64,000 nucleotides of DNA from CAMLIZ01 sp966212505 (GTDB lineage Bacteria; Pseudomonadota; Gammaproteobacteria; Burkholderiales; Burkholderiaceae_C). The position numbers were made by a program, and so were the translations under genes. The stretch covers positions 225,651 through 289,650 of the forward strand of contig CBIHRS010000002.1 of NCBI GenBank assembly GCA_966212505.1, written 5' to 3'. The first letter of the stretch is position 1, and each line of letters begins with the position of its first letter. Positions 25,950 to 35,724 of this stretch are shown here, piece after piece. The notes under the pieces are model-generated. The model was not told where the DNA came from and made no database searches. It saw nothing but the letters and a program-made list of their open reading frames with translations.

Positions 25950-27011
25950 ATGATGATGCGCATCGGCCTGCTCACCGGCGGCGGCGACGCCCCGGGCCTC
26001 AACGCGGTGATCCGCGCGGTCACCAAATCGCTGATCCGCCAGTGCGGCGCCGACGTGCTCGGCATCGAGGACGGCTACCTCGGCCTGATCGAGCGCCGCG
26101 TGCGCGGGCTCGACTGGCGCGCGGTGAGCGGCATCACCGGCCTGGGCGGCACGCTGCTGGGCACTACCAACCGCGCCAGCCCGCTGTCTTACCAAGGCCG
26201 CGACCTGCGCGACGAGGTGCTGGCCTATGCGCGCGAGCTGGGCCTGAACGGGCTGGTGGCGATCGGCGGCGACGGCACGATGGCCATCGCCTCGGCGCTG
26301 CACCAGCATGGCCTGCCGACCATCGGCGTGCCCAAGACCATCGACAACGACATCCTGCGCGTGGAGCGGAGCTTCGGCTTCGACACCGCGGTGGCCATCA
26401 TCACCGAGGCCATCGACCGCCTGCAGACCACCGGCCAGAGCCATGGCCGGGTGATGCTGGTGGAAACGATGGGCCGGCATGCCGGCTGGCTGGCGCTGGA
26501 AGCGGGCATCGCCGGCGCGGCCGACGTGATCCTGCTGCCCGAGATCCCCTACGACGTGGAGGCGGTGGCAGCGCTGTGCCGCGAACGCGAGCAGCGCCAG
26601 CGCTTCACTGTGGTCTGCGTGGCCGAAGGCGCCGCACCACGCGGCGGCGGCACCACCGAACGCGGCCGGGTCGAAGGCGCGCCCGACCCGGTGAGGCTGG
26701 GTGGCGTGGCCCATGTGCTGCGCGAGCAACTGCAGCCGCTGTTGCGCAGCGAGGTGCGCGCCACGGTGCTCGGCCACGTGCAGCGCGGCGGCGCGCCCAC
26801 GGCCAACGACCGCGTATTGGCCACCCACTACGGCAGCGCGGCGGCCGACCTCGTGCGCGCGGGCGACTGGGGCCGCATGGTGACGCTCGAGCAGGGCCGC
26901 ATCGGCTCGGCCCGCCTCGATGAAGTGGCACACGGATGCCGGCAGGTGCCGCTGGATCACCCGCTGCTGCAATGCGCGCGGCGCATCGGCGTGTCGCTCG
27001 GCGAAGGTTGA
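25950..27011 (+). CDS. pfkA: 6-phosphofructokinase, mixed-substrate (group III) type
   Basis: 353 aa. Three ATGs in a row start at 25950; the first is taken. The phosphofructokinase core is complete: GLLTGGGDAPGLNAVIR at the N-terminus, GGDGTMAIASAL, the catalytic PKTIDNDI, ETMGRHAGWLAL and VLGHVQRGGAPTANDR. The combination of Gly in GGDG (ATP-type) with Lys in PKTIDND (pyrophosphate-type) is the hallmark of the mixed-substrate subfamily, so the phosphoryl donor, ATP or PPi, cannot be assigned from sequence. It converts fructose 6-phosphate to the 1,6-bisphosphate. It is divergent from the ABC ATPase gene and followed by a 4-base-overlapping small membrane ORF. Confidence 0.88.
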   Translation: MMMRIGLLTGGGDAPGLNAVIRAVTKSLIRQCGADVLGIEDGYLGLIERRVRGLDWRAVSGITGLGGTLLGTTNRASPLSYQGRDLRDEVLAYARELGLNGLVAIGGDGTMAIASALHQHGLPTIGVPKTIDNDILRVERSFGFDTAVAIITEAIDRLQTTGQSHGRVMLVETMGRHAGWLALEAGIAGAADVILLPEIPYDVEAVAALCREREQRQRFTVVCVAEGAAPRGGGTTERGRVEGAPDPVRLGGVAHVLREQLQPLLRSEVRATVLGHVQRGGAPTANDRVLATHYGSAAADLVRAGDWGRMVTLEQGRIGSARLDEVAHGCRQVPLDHPLLQCARRIGVSLGEG

Positions 27012-27160
27012 GGCGGGCGCCTTTCTACCTGCTGCTCCCCATCCTGATCTTCCTCGCCTTCGTCGGCTTCCCGCCGCCGTTTGCACCGCCGCAGGCGACC
27101 AAGGCCAGGCAGGAGCAATCGGTGCCGGCCGAGGAACAGAGGGGAGGGCAGCGGTCTTGA
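27008..27160 (+). CDS. Possible small membrane protein (TTG start)
   Basis: A 50-residue reading begins at TTG 27008, overlapping the phosphofructokinase stop by four bases (TTGA). It has one hydrophobic segment (FYLLLPILIFLAFVGF) followed by PPPFAPPQ and a charged tail. Translational coupling would explain the weak start. No homologue is recognised, so a chance ORF is possible. Confidence 0.3.
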   Translation: MRRAPFYLLLPILIFLAFVGFPPPFAPPQATKARQEQSVPAEEQRGGQRS

Positions 27161-27241
27161 GGCGAGAGTGGGCTTGGGGCCTGCGGGAATGTCCGCTTTG
27201 GCCGTCACAGCTCGCAAGGGATTCCCTGCTGAACATTCATG

Positions 27242-27344
27242 GCTGACAATGAGTTGGGCGAGACAGCCGTGTTCGGCGACAAGGAGGAGGGGTGTTATTG
27301 GACAATGTTAGGAACGGCTTGGTGTCGTCGAAAACACGTTAGGC
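27242..27344 (+). other. Leader (attI-like) of cassette array A
   Basis: About 100 bases, from GCTGACAATGA to CGTCGAAAACACGTTAGGC, are repeated with clear similarity at 37882-37980 at the head of the second array. Shared blocks are GCTGACAATGA-TTGG-CG, GTGTT-GGCG, CAATGT-AGG and GTCGAAAACACGTTAG. Each copy ends in a GTTRRRY-like core immediately before the first cassette gene, as an integron attachment site would. A second core-like GTTAGGA is at 27307. Similarity fades upstream but may extend to about 27218. No integrase gene is in the window. Confidence 0.5.
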
Positions 27345-27351
27345 GAGATAC

Positions 27352-27735
27352 ATGACGACCCGCGAGGCTCTTGCCGAAGAACTTGAGGCGGCATTCCCAG
27401 CAAGCGTTGGCGCGGTGGATGCAGCCTTCATTGCCGAGCATCCAGATCTAATGTCCCTCGATCTTTCGATCGGCTTGGCACAGTTGGTGCCGGCCTACAT
27501 GAGCTGGTGCCTTGGCAACAAAGAAAGCTCGTCAACGCTGGTGCCCGACTACACAGCCAATGCGTTGGCTGAGTTCGGACGGCATAAGAATCCGAACACA
27601 CCTCACCTCAATTTCAAGCACCTCTGCTCCGATACGCAGAGGCGAGTTGTGGTCAAGTTCCTTGAGTGGTGTCTCGCGCCGGAGCAGATTCTGGATGCCG
27701 AGCAGATCGAAAGAGCGCTCAAGCATTGGCGCTAG
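27352..27735 (+). CDS. Cassette protein of unknown function
   Basis: 127 aa, ATG 27352, 7 bases after the leader's core site. Soluble and helical (LAEELEAAFPASVGAVDAAF, IGLAQLVPAYMSWCLGNKES, RRVVVKFLEWCLAPEQI, EQIERALKHWR). G+C is visibly lower than in the flanking chromosome, as for other genes of the island. It is closed by an attC-like site at 27778-27855. No family recognised. Confidence 0.6.
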   Translation: MTTREALAEELEAAFPASVGAVDAAFIAEHPDLMSLDLSIGLAQLVPAYMSWCLGNKESSSTLVPDYTANALAEFGRHKNPNTPHLNFKHLCSDTQRRVVVKFLEWCLAPEQILDAEQIERALKHWR

Positions 27736-27777
27736 GGTCTTAATCATGTCCAACGCACTGAGCTTTCCCGTCGCCGT

Positions 27778-27855
27778 GCCTAACCCCTCCATCGATCGGA
27801 CGTCTTTGAGCTGTCTGCGCCAGCCCAAAGCCGCCGCTCATGTCGAACGTTAGCC
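27778..27855 (+). repeat. attC-like site A1
   Basis: Bounded by GCCTAAC (27778-27784) and GTTAGCC (27849-27855), near-inverse cores of the RYYYAAC/GTTRRRY type, with CCATCGATCGGACG on the left and GCCGCTCATGTCGAACG on the right. The same blocks recur at the other sites of both arrays. It starts 42 bases after the stop of the gene at 27352 and is followed by the next start codon after 3 bases. Confidence 0.65.
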
Positions 27856-27858
27856 ACC

Positions 27859-28194
27859 ATGAGTTACTCCCTGCAAGAGCCGGACGCGGAAGTTCTATTT
27901 GAGCTCACTGCCAGCACATTTGAGGGGCGGCCGAAGCAGATCCTTTCAGGCTATCGGCCGGTGTACGGCATACGACCGGATTACTGGACTTCCACACACC
28001 ACGAGTTCCTTGAGTCAGGCGGGCTCGTCACCGGTCAAGCCGGGAGAGCGAACGTTTGGTTCGTTACGCCGGAGGCCTATCCCAATTCACTCTGGGTTGG
28101 TCGGGTGCTTCAGGTCGCCGAGGGATCTCGGGTGGTCGGCTCAGCGAGGATTGTCAAGGTCTTCAATGCTGCGCTTCTGCAAAATGGCGCCTGA
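27859..28194 (+). CDS. Cassette protein resembling EF-Tu domain III
   Basis: 111 aa, ATG 27859, placed directly behind the attC-like site. The stretch from GRPKQILSGYRPVYGIRPDYWTSTHHEF to AYPNSLWVGRVLQVAEGSRVVGSARIVKVF follows the layout of the C-terminal beta-barrel of elongation factor Tu (gap-G-Y-R-P, then L-W-x-G-x-x-x-x-V-x-E-G-S-R-V-V-G-x-x-x-I). Small stand-alone proteins of this sort are common in gene cassettes; their function is unknown. It lacks the GTPase domain. Confidence 0.6.
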   Translation: MSYSLQEPDAEVLFELTASTFEGRPKQILSGYRPVYGIRPDYWTSTHHEFLESGGLVTGQAGRANVWFVTPEAYPNSLWVGRVLQVAEGSRVVGSARIVKVFNAALLQNGA

Positions 28195-28344
28195 AATCAA
28201 CTTTGAAGTGCAACACCGCTAGGACCGAGCGAAGATTTCGCCAGGTGTCTTGCAGCCCAGGCGGAGCCTGTTCTGTCGCTCAGTTCAGCCGCAATGCGAA
28301 TGCACTGCGCCTGGTCGACGTGCCGCATGCACATGCCCTTTGGC

Positions 28345-28402
28345 ATCTAACCTTTCCATCGATCAGACTGCCTTCGGCTGCCGCTCAAGTCGAACACTAG
28401 GC
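28345..28402 (+). repeat. attC-like site A2
   Basis: Runs from ATCTAAC to ACTAGGC, with CCTTTCCATCGATCAGACTG and a short GCCTTCGGCTGCC hairpin in the middle, then GCTCAAGTCGAACACTAGGC. Length about 58 bases. It begins 150 bases after the preceding stop (28194); that interval (28195-28344) has no convincing gene, only a second weak core-like CGCTAGGA at 28218. Confidence 0.6.
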
Positions 28403-28407
28403 ACCCA

Positions 28408-28695
28408 ATGACACTCCGCGCTTTCACAGCATTCCAGGCGAACTTCCCCATTGATCGCGAGTGGGAGAGGCCGGAGGGAGCCTCCTTCGCTCGAACGCTG
28501 CATCGGCAGTTGAAGGCAGGTGTGCTGCAAGTGGAGGGGTTCGACAATTGGCGCGATTGCGGTTGGTGCGTGCCGTGTTCGCCGTTCGCTGGTCTCTCAA
28601 GGGCGATCCACGCAGCAAAGGCGTGCACGATGCTGCATCATTGCCATGGCCGGCCTATGCAGTCGCCTAACCCTTCCAAGCCGCCATGCGAGTAG
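28408..28695 (+). CDS. Cassette protein, possibly C-terminally frameshifted
   Basis: 95 aa, ATG 28408. The first half (MTLRAFTAFQANFPIDREWE, FARTLHRQLKAGVLQVEGFD, NWRDCGWCV) reads like a known kind of small cassette protein in which a similar N-terminal block is followed by a longer conserved C-terminus. Here the second half (PCSPFAGLSRAIHAAKACTM ...) looks unlike coding sequence, and the frame runs through the following attC remnant. A frameshift near 28560 or simply an unrelated short protein are the alternatives. Confidence 0.4.
   Translation: MTLRAFTAFQANFPIDREWERPEGASFARTLHRQLKAGVLQVEGFDNWRDCGWCVPCSPFAGLSRAIHAAKACTMLHHCHGRPMQSPNPSKPPCE
28665..28685 (+). repeat. Truncated attC remnant A3
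   Basis: GCCTAACCCTTCCAAGCCGC carries the left core and the usual CCCTTCCA spacer but then runs straight into the next start codon. The central hairpin and right core are missing, so the site is probably inactive. Confidence 0.45.
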
Positions 28696-29168
28696 AAGTC
28701 GATTCGGATCACCCCATCGTTCCTTCTGGCATTTGCTGCTGCTGCGGTTCATTGCCAACCCGGTCGGAGCTTGTCAGCCATGCTCGAACGGTCGGTGGAC
28801 TGCCGGTCCAGGCCAAGGGTTGGTACTTCCCATACTGTGAAGTATGTTTGGGACACCAAAGGCCGCATCGTGTCGGAAGTGCGATCGTGACGATTGGCCT
28901 CGTTCTGACTGTATTGCTGGGTCTCAAAGCGCCCCTGGTGTGGGCTATGTCTTCGGGTGGCGCAACTGTGCTGGGCTTCGCCATCTGCCACCATATTGCG
29001 AATGTCCGCAAGTCGTCGAGATGCGCATGCTCCCATCATGCAGTGGAGCTTGTAGGCTGGACTGGGCGAACAAGCACGCTCGTGATGCGGTCTGACGTGT
29101 TCGCCCGAGCCTTTCTTTCCGCAAACCCTCGTGTGTCTCGACAGGTAGACAGAGAGAATGTCGGGTAG
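28686..29168 (+). CDS. Cassette protein: Cys-rich N-terminus plus membrane segments
   Basis: 160 aa, ATG 28686. The N-terminal half has a zinc-ribbon-like set (GICCCCGSLPTR and FPYCEVCLGHQRPH); two membrane segments follow (AIVTIGLVLTVLLGLKAPLVW and SSGGATVLGFAICHHIA); and a short soluble C-terminus has CACSHH. Function unknown. The start codon abuts the truncated attC remnant, which may mean that the upstream cassette boundary was lost by deletion. Confidence 0.5.
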   Translation: MRVEVDSDHPIVPSGICCCCGSLPTRSELVSHARTVGGLPVQAKGWYFPYCEVCLGHQRPHRVGSAIVTIGLVLTVLLGLKAPLVWAMSSGGATVLGFAICHHIANVRKSSRCACSHHAVELVGWTGRTSTLVMRSDVFARAFLSANPRVSRQVDRENVG

Positions 29169-29216
29169 GCCCCTCCATCGAACGAAGCAGGTTGCCGTCC
29201 CTTTCAACTGCCAGGC
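29166..29216 (+). repeat. Degenerate attC-like site A4
   Basis: GTAGGCCCCTCCATCGAACG ... CGTCCCTTTCAACTGCCAGGC keeps the CCCTCCATCGAACG block and a right core-like GCCAGGC, but both cores deviate from RYYYAAC/GTTRRRY. It overlaps the stop of the preceding gene and ends three bases before the next ATG. Confidence 0.4.
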
Positions 29217-29219
29217 GCA

Positions 29220-29621
29220 ATGGAATCAGGCCACGAACTCATTGAAGAGATGTCGGCGCTCTTTGCCGCTTTCCTGCCACCTGAGCTCGCATCGCGCTTC
29301 TCAGGTCTTCTTGCGCTCAAGCCGAGTCATTGGGCAAAGATCGATCCATGGAAGGTCTGGCAGTGCATGGACACAACGCGCACGTCCGAGTGGCATGGCA
29401 GTGTTCAAGAGTTGATGTGTTCCCCGAAGCTGGCCGGGCGGTCTGCAGACAAAGTCGTGGTGCTTCGATGTGGTCATGACCGTGTCTCTCTCAAGACGAT
29501 GCCTCTTCATGAGGCGCTCATCGGCGACGCGGCGGTATTTGAGGGATTCGTTTCGGTGGTGCCAGGCAGGCTCGGCATTGCAATCAATCACGATGGGATG
29601 CTATGTGTCCTTTCACGGTAG
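29220..29621 (+). CDS. Cassette protein of unknown function
   Basis: 133 aa, ATG 29220. Mixed alpha/beta, soluble: an acidic N-terminal helix region (HELIEEMSALFAAFLPPELA), a central part with WQCMDTTRTSEWHGSVQELM, and a C-terminal beta region (DKVVVLRCGHDRVSLKTM, FEGFVSVVPGRLGIAINHDG). I recognise no family. Codon use and G+C fit the other cassette genes. Confidence 0.5.
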   Translation: MESGHELIEEMSALFAAFLPPELASRFSGLLALKPSHWAKIDPWKVWQCMDTTRTSEWHGSVQELMCSPKLAGRSADKVVVLRCGHDRVSLKTMPLHEALIGDAAVFEGFVSVVPGRLGIAINHDGMLCVLSR

Positions 29622-29622
29622 C

Positions 29623-29646
29623 GCCCAACCCCTCCCATCGTTAGGA
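29623..29646 (+). repeat. Minimal attC remnant A5
   Basis: GCCCAAC (29623-29629) and GTTAGGA (29640-29646) are inverted cores separated by only ten bases (CCCTCCCATC). The usual hairpin between them is deleted. Confidence 0.45.
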
Positions 29647-29650
29647 GCCA

Positions 29651-30184
29651 GTGGTGAGCTTGTCCCGTTTCCTAGAAGAAGCCCATGCAGCGCTTCGCGC
29701 GGATTCCTCTCTTCAATCGAAGGAGGCGCTGGAGCTTGTGCGGGATAGATGGCTGCGAGAGAAGAAGTACGAAAGCCTGGTCACTGCCGTGCTCGCGAAC
29801 TGGACATCGGGAAACTGCGTGGCTTTCATGAAACCTCTGTCAGAGGCGTTGATCCGTTCTGGCGAGCAGTCGCTTCACCGAAAGTTGTGGGCAAAGACGA
29901 TCAAGCGGCAGATTGCCTCGGCCTTCGATAGCTACGCGCATCTAAAGGCATCCAAGCCGACATTCGAAGAAGTCATACAAGTCGACTTCCACGATTTCAA
30001 CGAATTCGACTTCAATGAATACGACGACAGGAAGAAGGCGACGGCCTTTCTGATGAATCGGCTTCTGGAGTCGCTGCAGCTGTGGCGAGAAGAGCTGCGA
30101 AGTCGGGCCTGGAACGAAGATGAAATCGACCTTCTCGTTGATCAGATACGCTCTCTGAAGAAGCCGAGGATCTCCGTCAGTTGA
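29651..30184 (+). CDS. Cassette protein of unknown function, helical
   Basis: 177 aa with GTG 29651 as start (GTG 29654 also possible). Strongly helical and charged: LSRFLEEAHAALRADSSLQSKEALELVRDRW, KLWAKTIKRQIASAFDSYAHL, and an acidic patch (VDFHDFNEFDFNEYDDRKK) before two more helices ending KKPRISVS. No domain recognised. The following 40 bases (TCTGACGCCTCCTGACC) look faintly like a decayed attC core. Confidence 0.5.
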   Translation: MVSLSRFLEEAHAALRADSSLQSKEALELVRDRWLREKKYESLVTAVLANWTSGNCVAFMKPLSEALIRSGEQSLHRKLWAKTIKRQIASAFDSYAHLKASKPTFEEVIQVDFHDFNEFDFNEYDDRKKATAFLMNRLLESLQLWREELRSRAWNEDEIDLLVDQIRSLKKPRISVS

Positions 30185-30228
30185 GGTCTGACGCCTCCTG
30201 ACCTCCAGCAGTGGCCACCTCAAGCAGC

Positions 30229-30786
30229 ATGACCAGCACATACGCGACCAGCAAGAGTGTCCATGGCGCGCTGAAGCGCGCCCTCAGTCCCTGGTTCTTG
30301 GCGAAGGGGTGGAAGCGGCGCTCAGGGCATTCGTGCGCGTTTCTGAAGCAGGCTCCGGCGGGTTACTGGTGCCTCTGGATCCAAGTCAGTTCCTGGGGGA
30401 GCCAACTGTTGGGCAGCTCTTTCGCGCTCAATCTCGTGCCCTTGGAGGCCGCCGATACACCGCTTTGCGGAGGGCCGGATGCGCGCGTGCTGTGCACGCT
30501 CTCAGAATCCGACAAGCGGCTGGCCTTTTCTATCGCAGAAGACATTGCAACGCGCATTCCAGATCCACCCCCGTCGGATCCGGTGCACGAGTGGGCACAA
30601 TTGCCCGGGCATCAAGGCGAGCAGTGGCGCGAAACGCTCGCGAACTTGCGAAAGGTGAATCCGGACGCGTGGAAGCCGGGGGCTGACATCTGGCTGCCGT
30701 ACTACTCGGTCATCGATCTGGATTCCTGGGTCGATTTCCTGCTGCCAAGGCTCCCGCATCTTCTGCTTCAAAGCCAGTCGGCTTGA
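30229..30786 (+). CDS. DUF4304-like protein, last gene of array A
   Basis: 185 aa from ATG 30229 (GTG 30211 in frame). The beginning (SVHGALKRALSPWFLAKGWKRRSGHSCAFLKQ) and GYWCLWIQVSSWGSQLLGSSFALNLVPLEA fit the DUF4304 pattern, in which an N-terminal helix pair precedes a beta-sheet with a conserved G-[FW]-x-R. Role unknown. It still has the island's lower G+C. The next gene, ppsA, begins the normal chromosome again. Confidence 0.5.
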   Translation: MTSTYATSKSVHGALKRALSPWFLAKGWKRRSGHSCAFLKQAPAGYWCLWIQVSSWGSQLLGSSFALNLVPLEAADTPLCGGPDARVLCTLSESDKRLAFSIAEDIATRIPDPPPSDPVHEWAQLPGHQGEQWRETLANLRKVNPDAWKPGADIWLPYYSVIDLDSWVDFLLPRLPHLLLQSQSA

Positions 30787-30883
30787 ATAGGCATTCCTGA
30801 TCGGGACGACGCGGGCTTGCGCCATCTCAAGGCGCCGGCCGCGCCGCGCCCTAGGCTGTGCAGACCCTCCCCAGGAGACGCAC

Positions 30884-33316
<2,433 letters not shown>

Positions 33317-33321
33317 ACACC

Positions 33322-33726
33322 ATGGACATCAAGACCCAACCCATCTCGCTGCTGATGTCGCGGCAGGTCTGGTCGATCGGCTTCGAAGACTCGGTGCAGA
33401 ACATCGAATCGCTGTTCAATAGCAAGGGCCTGGCCTGGGCGCCGGTGCTGGAGCCGGGCGGCGCGATCGTGGGCGTGCTCAGCGCGGCCGACCTGGTGCG
33501 CTTTCATGCAACGGGCAAGGATGCGGCCACGGTGCAGGCCTGGCAGCTGTGCAGCTACAAGCCCTTTACCGTGCCTCCCGACACGCCGGCGGAGACGGTG
33601 GCGCGCTGGATGATCGAGCGCGACATCCACCACGTGGTGGTGGCGCGCAACGGCGGTCTCGAGGGCGTGGTGTCCACGCTCGACCTGGTGCGCGGCTTCA
33701 TCGGCGACGCCCCCATTCATCGCTGA
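33322..33726 (+). CDS. Two-CBS-domain protein
   Basis: 134 aa from ATG 33322 (a GTG at 33313 overlaps the ppsA stop). Two CBS motifs form one Bateman module: LMSRQVWSIGFEDSVQNIESLF with GVLSAADLVRFHA, and KPFTVPPDTPAETVARWM with GVVSTLDLVRGFIGD. Such modules bind adenine nucleotides and report energy charge. The position directly behind ppsA suggests a link to control of PEP synthesis (inference). Its last 29 bases overlap the convergent kinase gene. Confidence 0.82.
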   Translation: MDIKTQPISLLMSRQVWSIGFEDSVQNIESLFNSKGLAWAPVLEPGGAIVGVLSAADLVRFHATGKDAATVQAWQLCSYKPFTVPPDTPAETVARWMIERDIHHVVVARNGGLEGVVSTLDLVRGFIGDAPIHR

Positions 33727-35053
33727 GCGCGCCTTCCACCTCCACGCACAGGCCGCCGAGCAGCGTGGAGCGCCTGGCCTCCACCCGCAGCGCAAGCACC
33801 TCGGCGATGCGCCGCACGATGGACCATCCCAGGCCGCTGCCGCTCTCGCCGCTGCCCAGCACGCGGAAGAAGCGCTCGCCCAGGCGGCCGAGCTCGGCGG
33901 GGGCGAGGCCGGGGCCGCTGTCGTCCACCGCAAGATGCCACCGGTGGTCTTGCGCCGTGAGGCGCAGCGTGACCTGTGCGCCGGCCGGGCTGTAGCGGAT
34001 CGCGTTGTCGACCAGGTTGCGCAGCAGCACGGCGAGCAGCGTCTCGTCGGCGGGCACCTCGCAATGCGGCGGCGCCTCGAGCGCCACGGTTTGCCGCCGC
34101 TCCAGGGCCTGCGGCGCCAGCTCGGCCACGGTGCGGCGGGCCAGCGCCGCGAGGTCGACCGATTGGTGGTCGGCCGGGGGCCGCGCATCAAGCCGCGACA
34201 ACACCAGCAGCTGCTCCACCAGCCGCGTGAGCCGGTCGCAGCCCTGCAGTGTGGCGGCCAGCGCATGGCGGCGCGAGGCGTCGTCTTCGGCGGCAAGGGC
34301 CACCTGCGCCTGGGCGCGGATCGCGGCGATCGGTGTGCGCAGCTCGTGCGCGGCGTCGGCCGTGAAGCGGCGCTCGGCGTCGATCAATCGCCCGATGCGG
34401 GCGAACAGGCTGTTCAGCGCATCGACCAGCGCCTGGAGTTCGTCGGCCGAATCGGCCAGCACCAGCGGCTGCGTCGCCTCGGGGCTGCGCCGGCCCAGCG
34501 CTTCGCCCAGGCGCCTTAGCGGCAGCAGGCCGCGGCGCACCGCCCACCAGGTCAGCGCGGCCAGCAGCGGCAGCGCCACGACCAGCGGCGCGAGCACGCT
34601 GCGCATCACGGCCGAGAGAATGGCGCCTCGCGCGCCCAGCCGTTCGCCCACATAGACCTTCACGTCGCCTTCGCCGCCGCGCGCAGCGAACACGCGCCAC
34701 GGCTCGCCGGCGATCGACCGGGTCTCGAAACCAGCCTCGCCGAGCCCCAGGGGCTCGCGCGGGGCCTGTGCCGAACGGGCCACCAGCACCCCGCCATGCC
34801 AGACCTGGAAGGCGACGCGCGGCGCGTACCGGTGCAGCAGCGGCGCATCGGCCGTGCCGTGTTCTTCCTCGGGGGCATGGGTCTGCTGCACGATCAGCAG
34901 CGCGGCCGCCTGGGCGAGGTGGCCGTCGAGCAGTTCGTCGAGCTCATGGCGGGCGTCGACGAAGGTCAGCGCGGCGGCTGCTATCCACACCGCCGACACC
35001 GCGGCCAGCACCAGCGTGAGCAGGCGGCCCTGCAGCGAGCGCAGCGGCTTCAT
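33698..35053 (-). CDS. QseC-like sensor histidine kinase (b561/SHP operon)
   Basis: 451 aa, ATG 35053 overlapping the regulator's stop (ATGA). TM1 (LLTLVLAAVSAVWIAAAALTF, about 10-30), periplasmic domain (~125 residues), TM2 (SVLAPLVVALPLLAALTWWAV), HAMP-like linker, HisKA with phospho-His in TADAAHELRTPIAAIRAQ, and HATPase_c (LLRNLVDNAIRYSPAG; DDSGPGLAP; GSGLGWSIVRRIAE). It is the last gene of a five-gene minus-strand operon with SHP-type cytochrome, diheme cytochrome c and cytochrome b561, so it may sense the redox or oxygen condition those proteins serve. Confidence 0.88.
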   Translation of the reverse strand: MKPLRSLQGRLLTLVLAAVSAVWIAAAALTFVDARHELDELLDGHLAQAAALLIVQQTHAPEEEHGTADAPLLHRYAPRVAFQVWHGGVLVARSAQAPREPLGLGEAGFETRSIAGEPWRVFAARGGEGDVKVYVGERLGARGAILSAVMRSVLAPLVVALPLLAALTWWAVRRGLLPLRRLGEALGRRSPEATQPLVLADSADELQALVDALNSLFARIGRLIDAERRFTADAAHELRTPIAAIRAQAQVALAAEDDASRRHALAATLQGCDRLTRLVEQLLVLSRLDARPPADHQSVDLAALARRTVAELAPQALERRQTVALEAPPHCEVPADETLLAVLLRNLVDNAIRYSPAGAQVTLRLTAQDHRWHLAVDDSGPGLAPAELGRLGERFFRVLGSGESGSGLGWSIVRRIAEVLALRVEARRSTLLGGLCVEVEGALSDEWGRRR

Positions 35054-35712
35054 GTGTCGGGCGCCAGCGCGTAGCCCACGCCGCGCACCGTCTGGATCAG
35101 GCCCGGGCGCAGCTTGCGGCGCAGGTGGTGGATGTGCACCTCCACCGCATTGCTGTCGACCTCCTGGCCCCAGCCATAGAGCTGCTGCTCGATCTGCTCG
35201 CGCGAGAGCACGCGGCCATTGCCCAGCATCAGCGCGTGCAGCAGGTCGAACTCGCGCGGCGCGAGCATCACCGGTTCGCCATCGAGCCGCACGCTGCGCG
35301 TGGCGGGGTCGAGCTCGAGCCCGTGGCGCTGCAGCTTCTCTTGCGGCTGGCCGTGGGCGCGGCGCACCAGCGCGCGCAGCCGCGCGGCGAGTTCGCCCAG
35401 GTCCACCGGCTTGACCACGTAGTCGTCGGCGCCTTGATCCAGCCCGCGGATGCGGTCGGGCAGCGCATCGCGGGCCGTCAGAATGAGCACCGGCGTGTTC
35501 ACCTGTGCCGCCCGCGCCTTGGCCAGCACCGCCATGCCATCGACCCGCGGCAGGCCGAGGTCGAGCACCGCGGCCGCATACACGCCGCTGCGCAGCTCGC
35601 GCTCGGCCGCCAGGCCATCGCGCACCCAGTCGACCTGGAAGCCCTGCTGGCGCAGGCCGGCGCGCAGCCCGTCACCGAGCAGGGGGTCGTCTTCGGCCAG
35701 CAGGATGCGCAT
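35050..35712 (-). CDS. QseB-like OmpR-family response regulator
   Basis: 220 aa, ATG 35712. Receiver with LLAEDDP, acceptor Asp in AVLDLGLPRVDG and Lys in YVVKPVDLGEL. Winged-helix domain with APREFDLLHALMLGNGRVLSR, AVEVHIHHLRRKLRPG and TVRGVGYALAP. It is 12 bases downstream of the cytochrome b561 gene and overlaps the kinase start, so it belongs to the same operon. It resembles the regulator at 13121-13789, and the two systems may have arisen by duplication. Confidence 0.9.
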   Translation of the reverse strand: MRILLAEDDPLLGDGLRAGLRQQGFQVDWVRDGLAAERELRSGVYAAAVLDLGLPRVDGMAVLAKARAAQVNTPVLILTARDALPDRIRGLDQGADDYVVKPVDLGELAARLRALVRRAHGQPQEKLQRHGLELDPATRSVRLDGEPVMLAPREFDLLHALMLGNGRVLSREQIEQQLYGWGQEVDSNAVEVHIHHLRRKLRPGLIQTVRGVGYALAPDT

Positions 35713-35724
35713 CGCCTTCGGCTT

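Noticed and set aside
27161..30800. Prophage or insertion sequence as the source of the low-GC genes
   Set aside because: No transposase, integrase, structural phage gene or terminal inverted repeats; the attC-like sites between the genes explain the pattern better.
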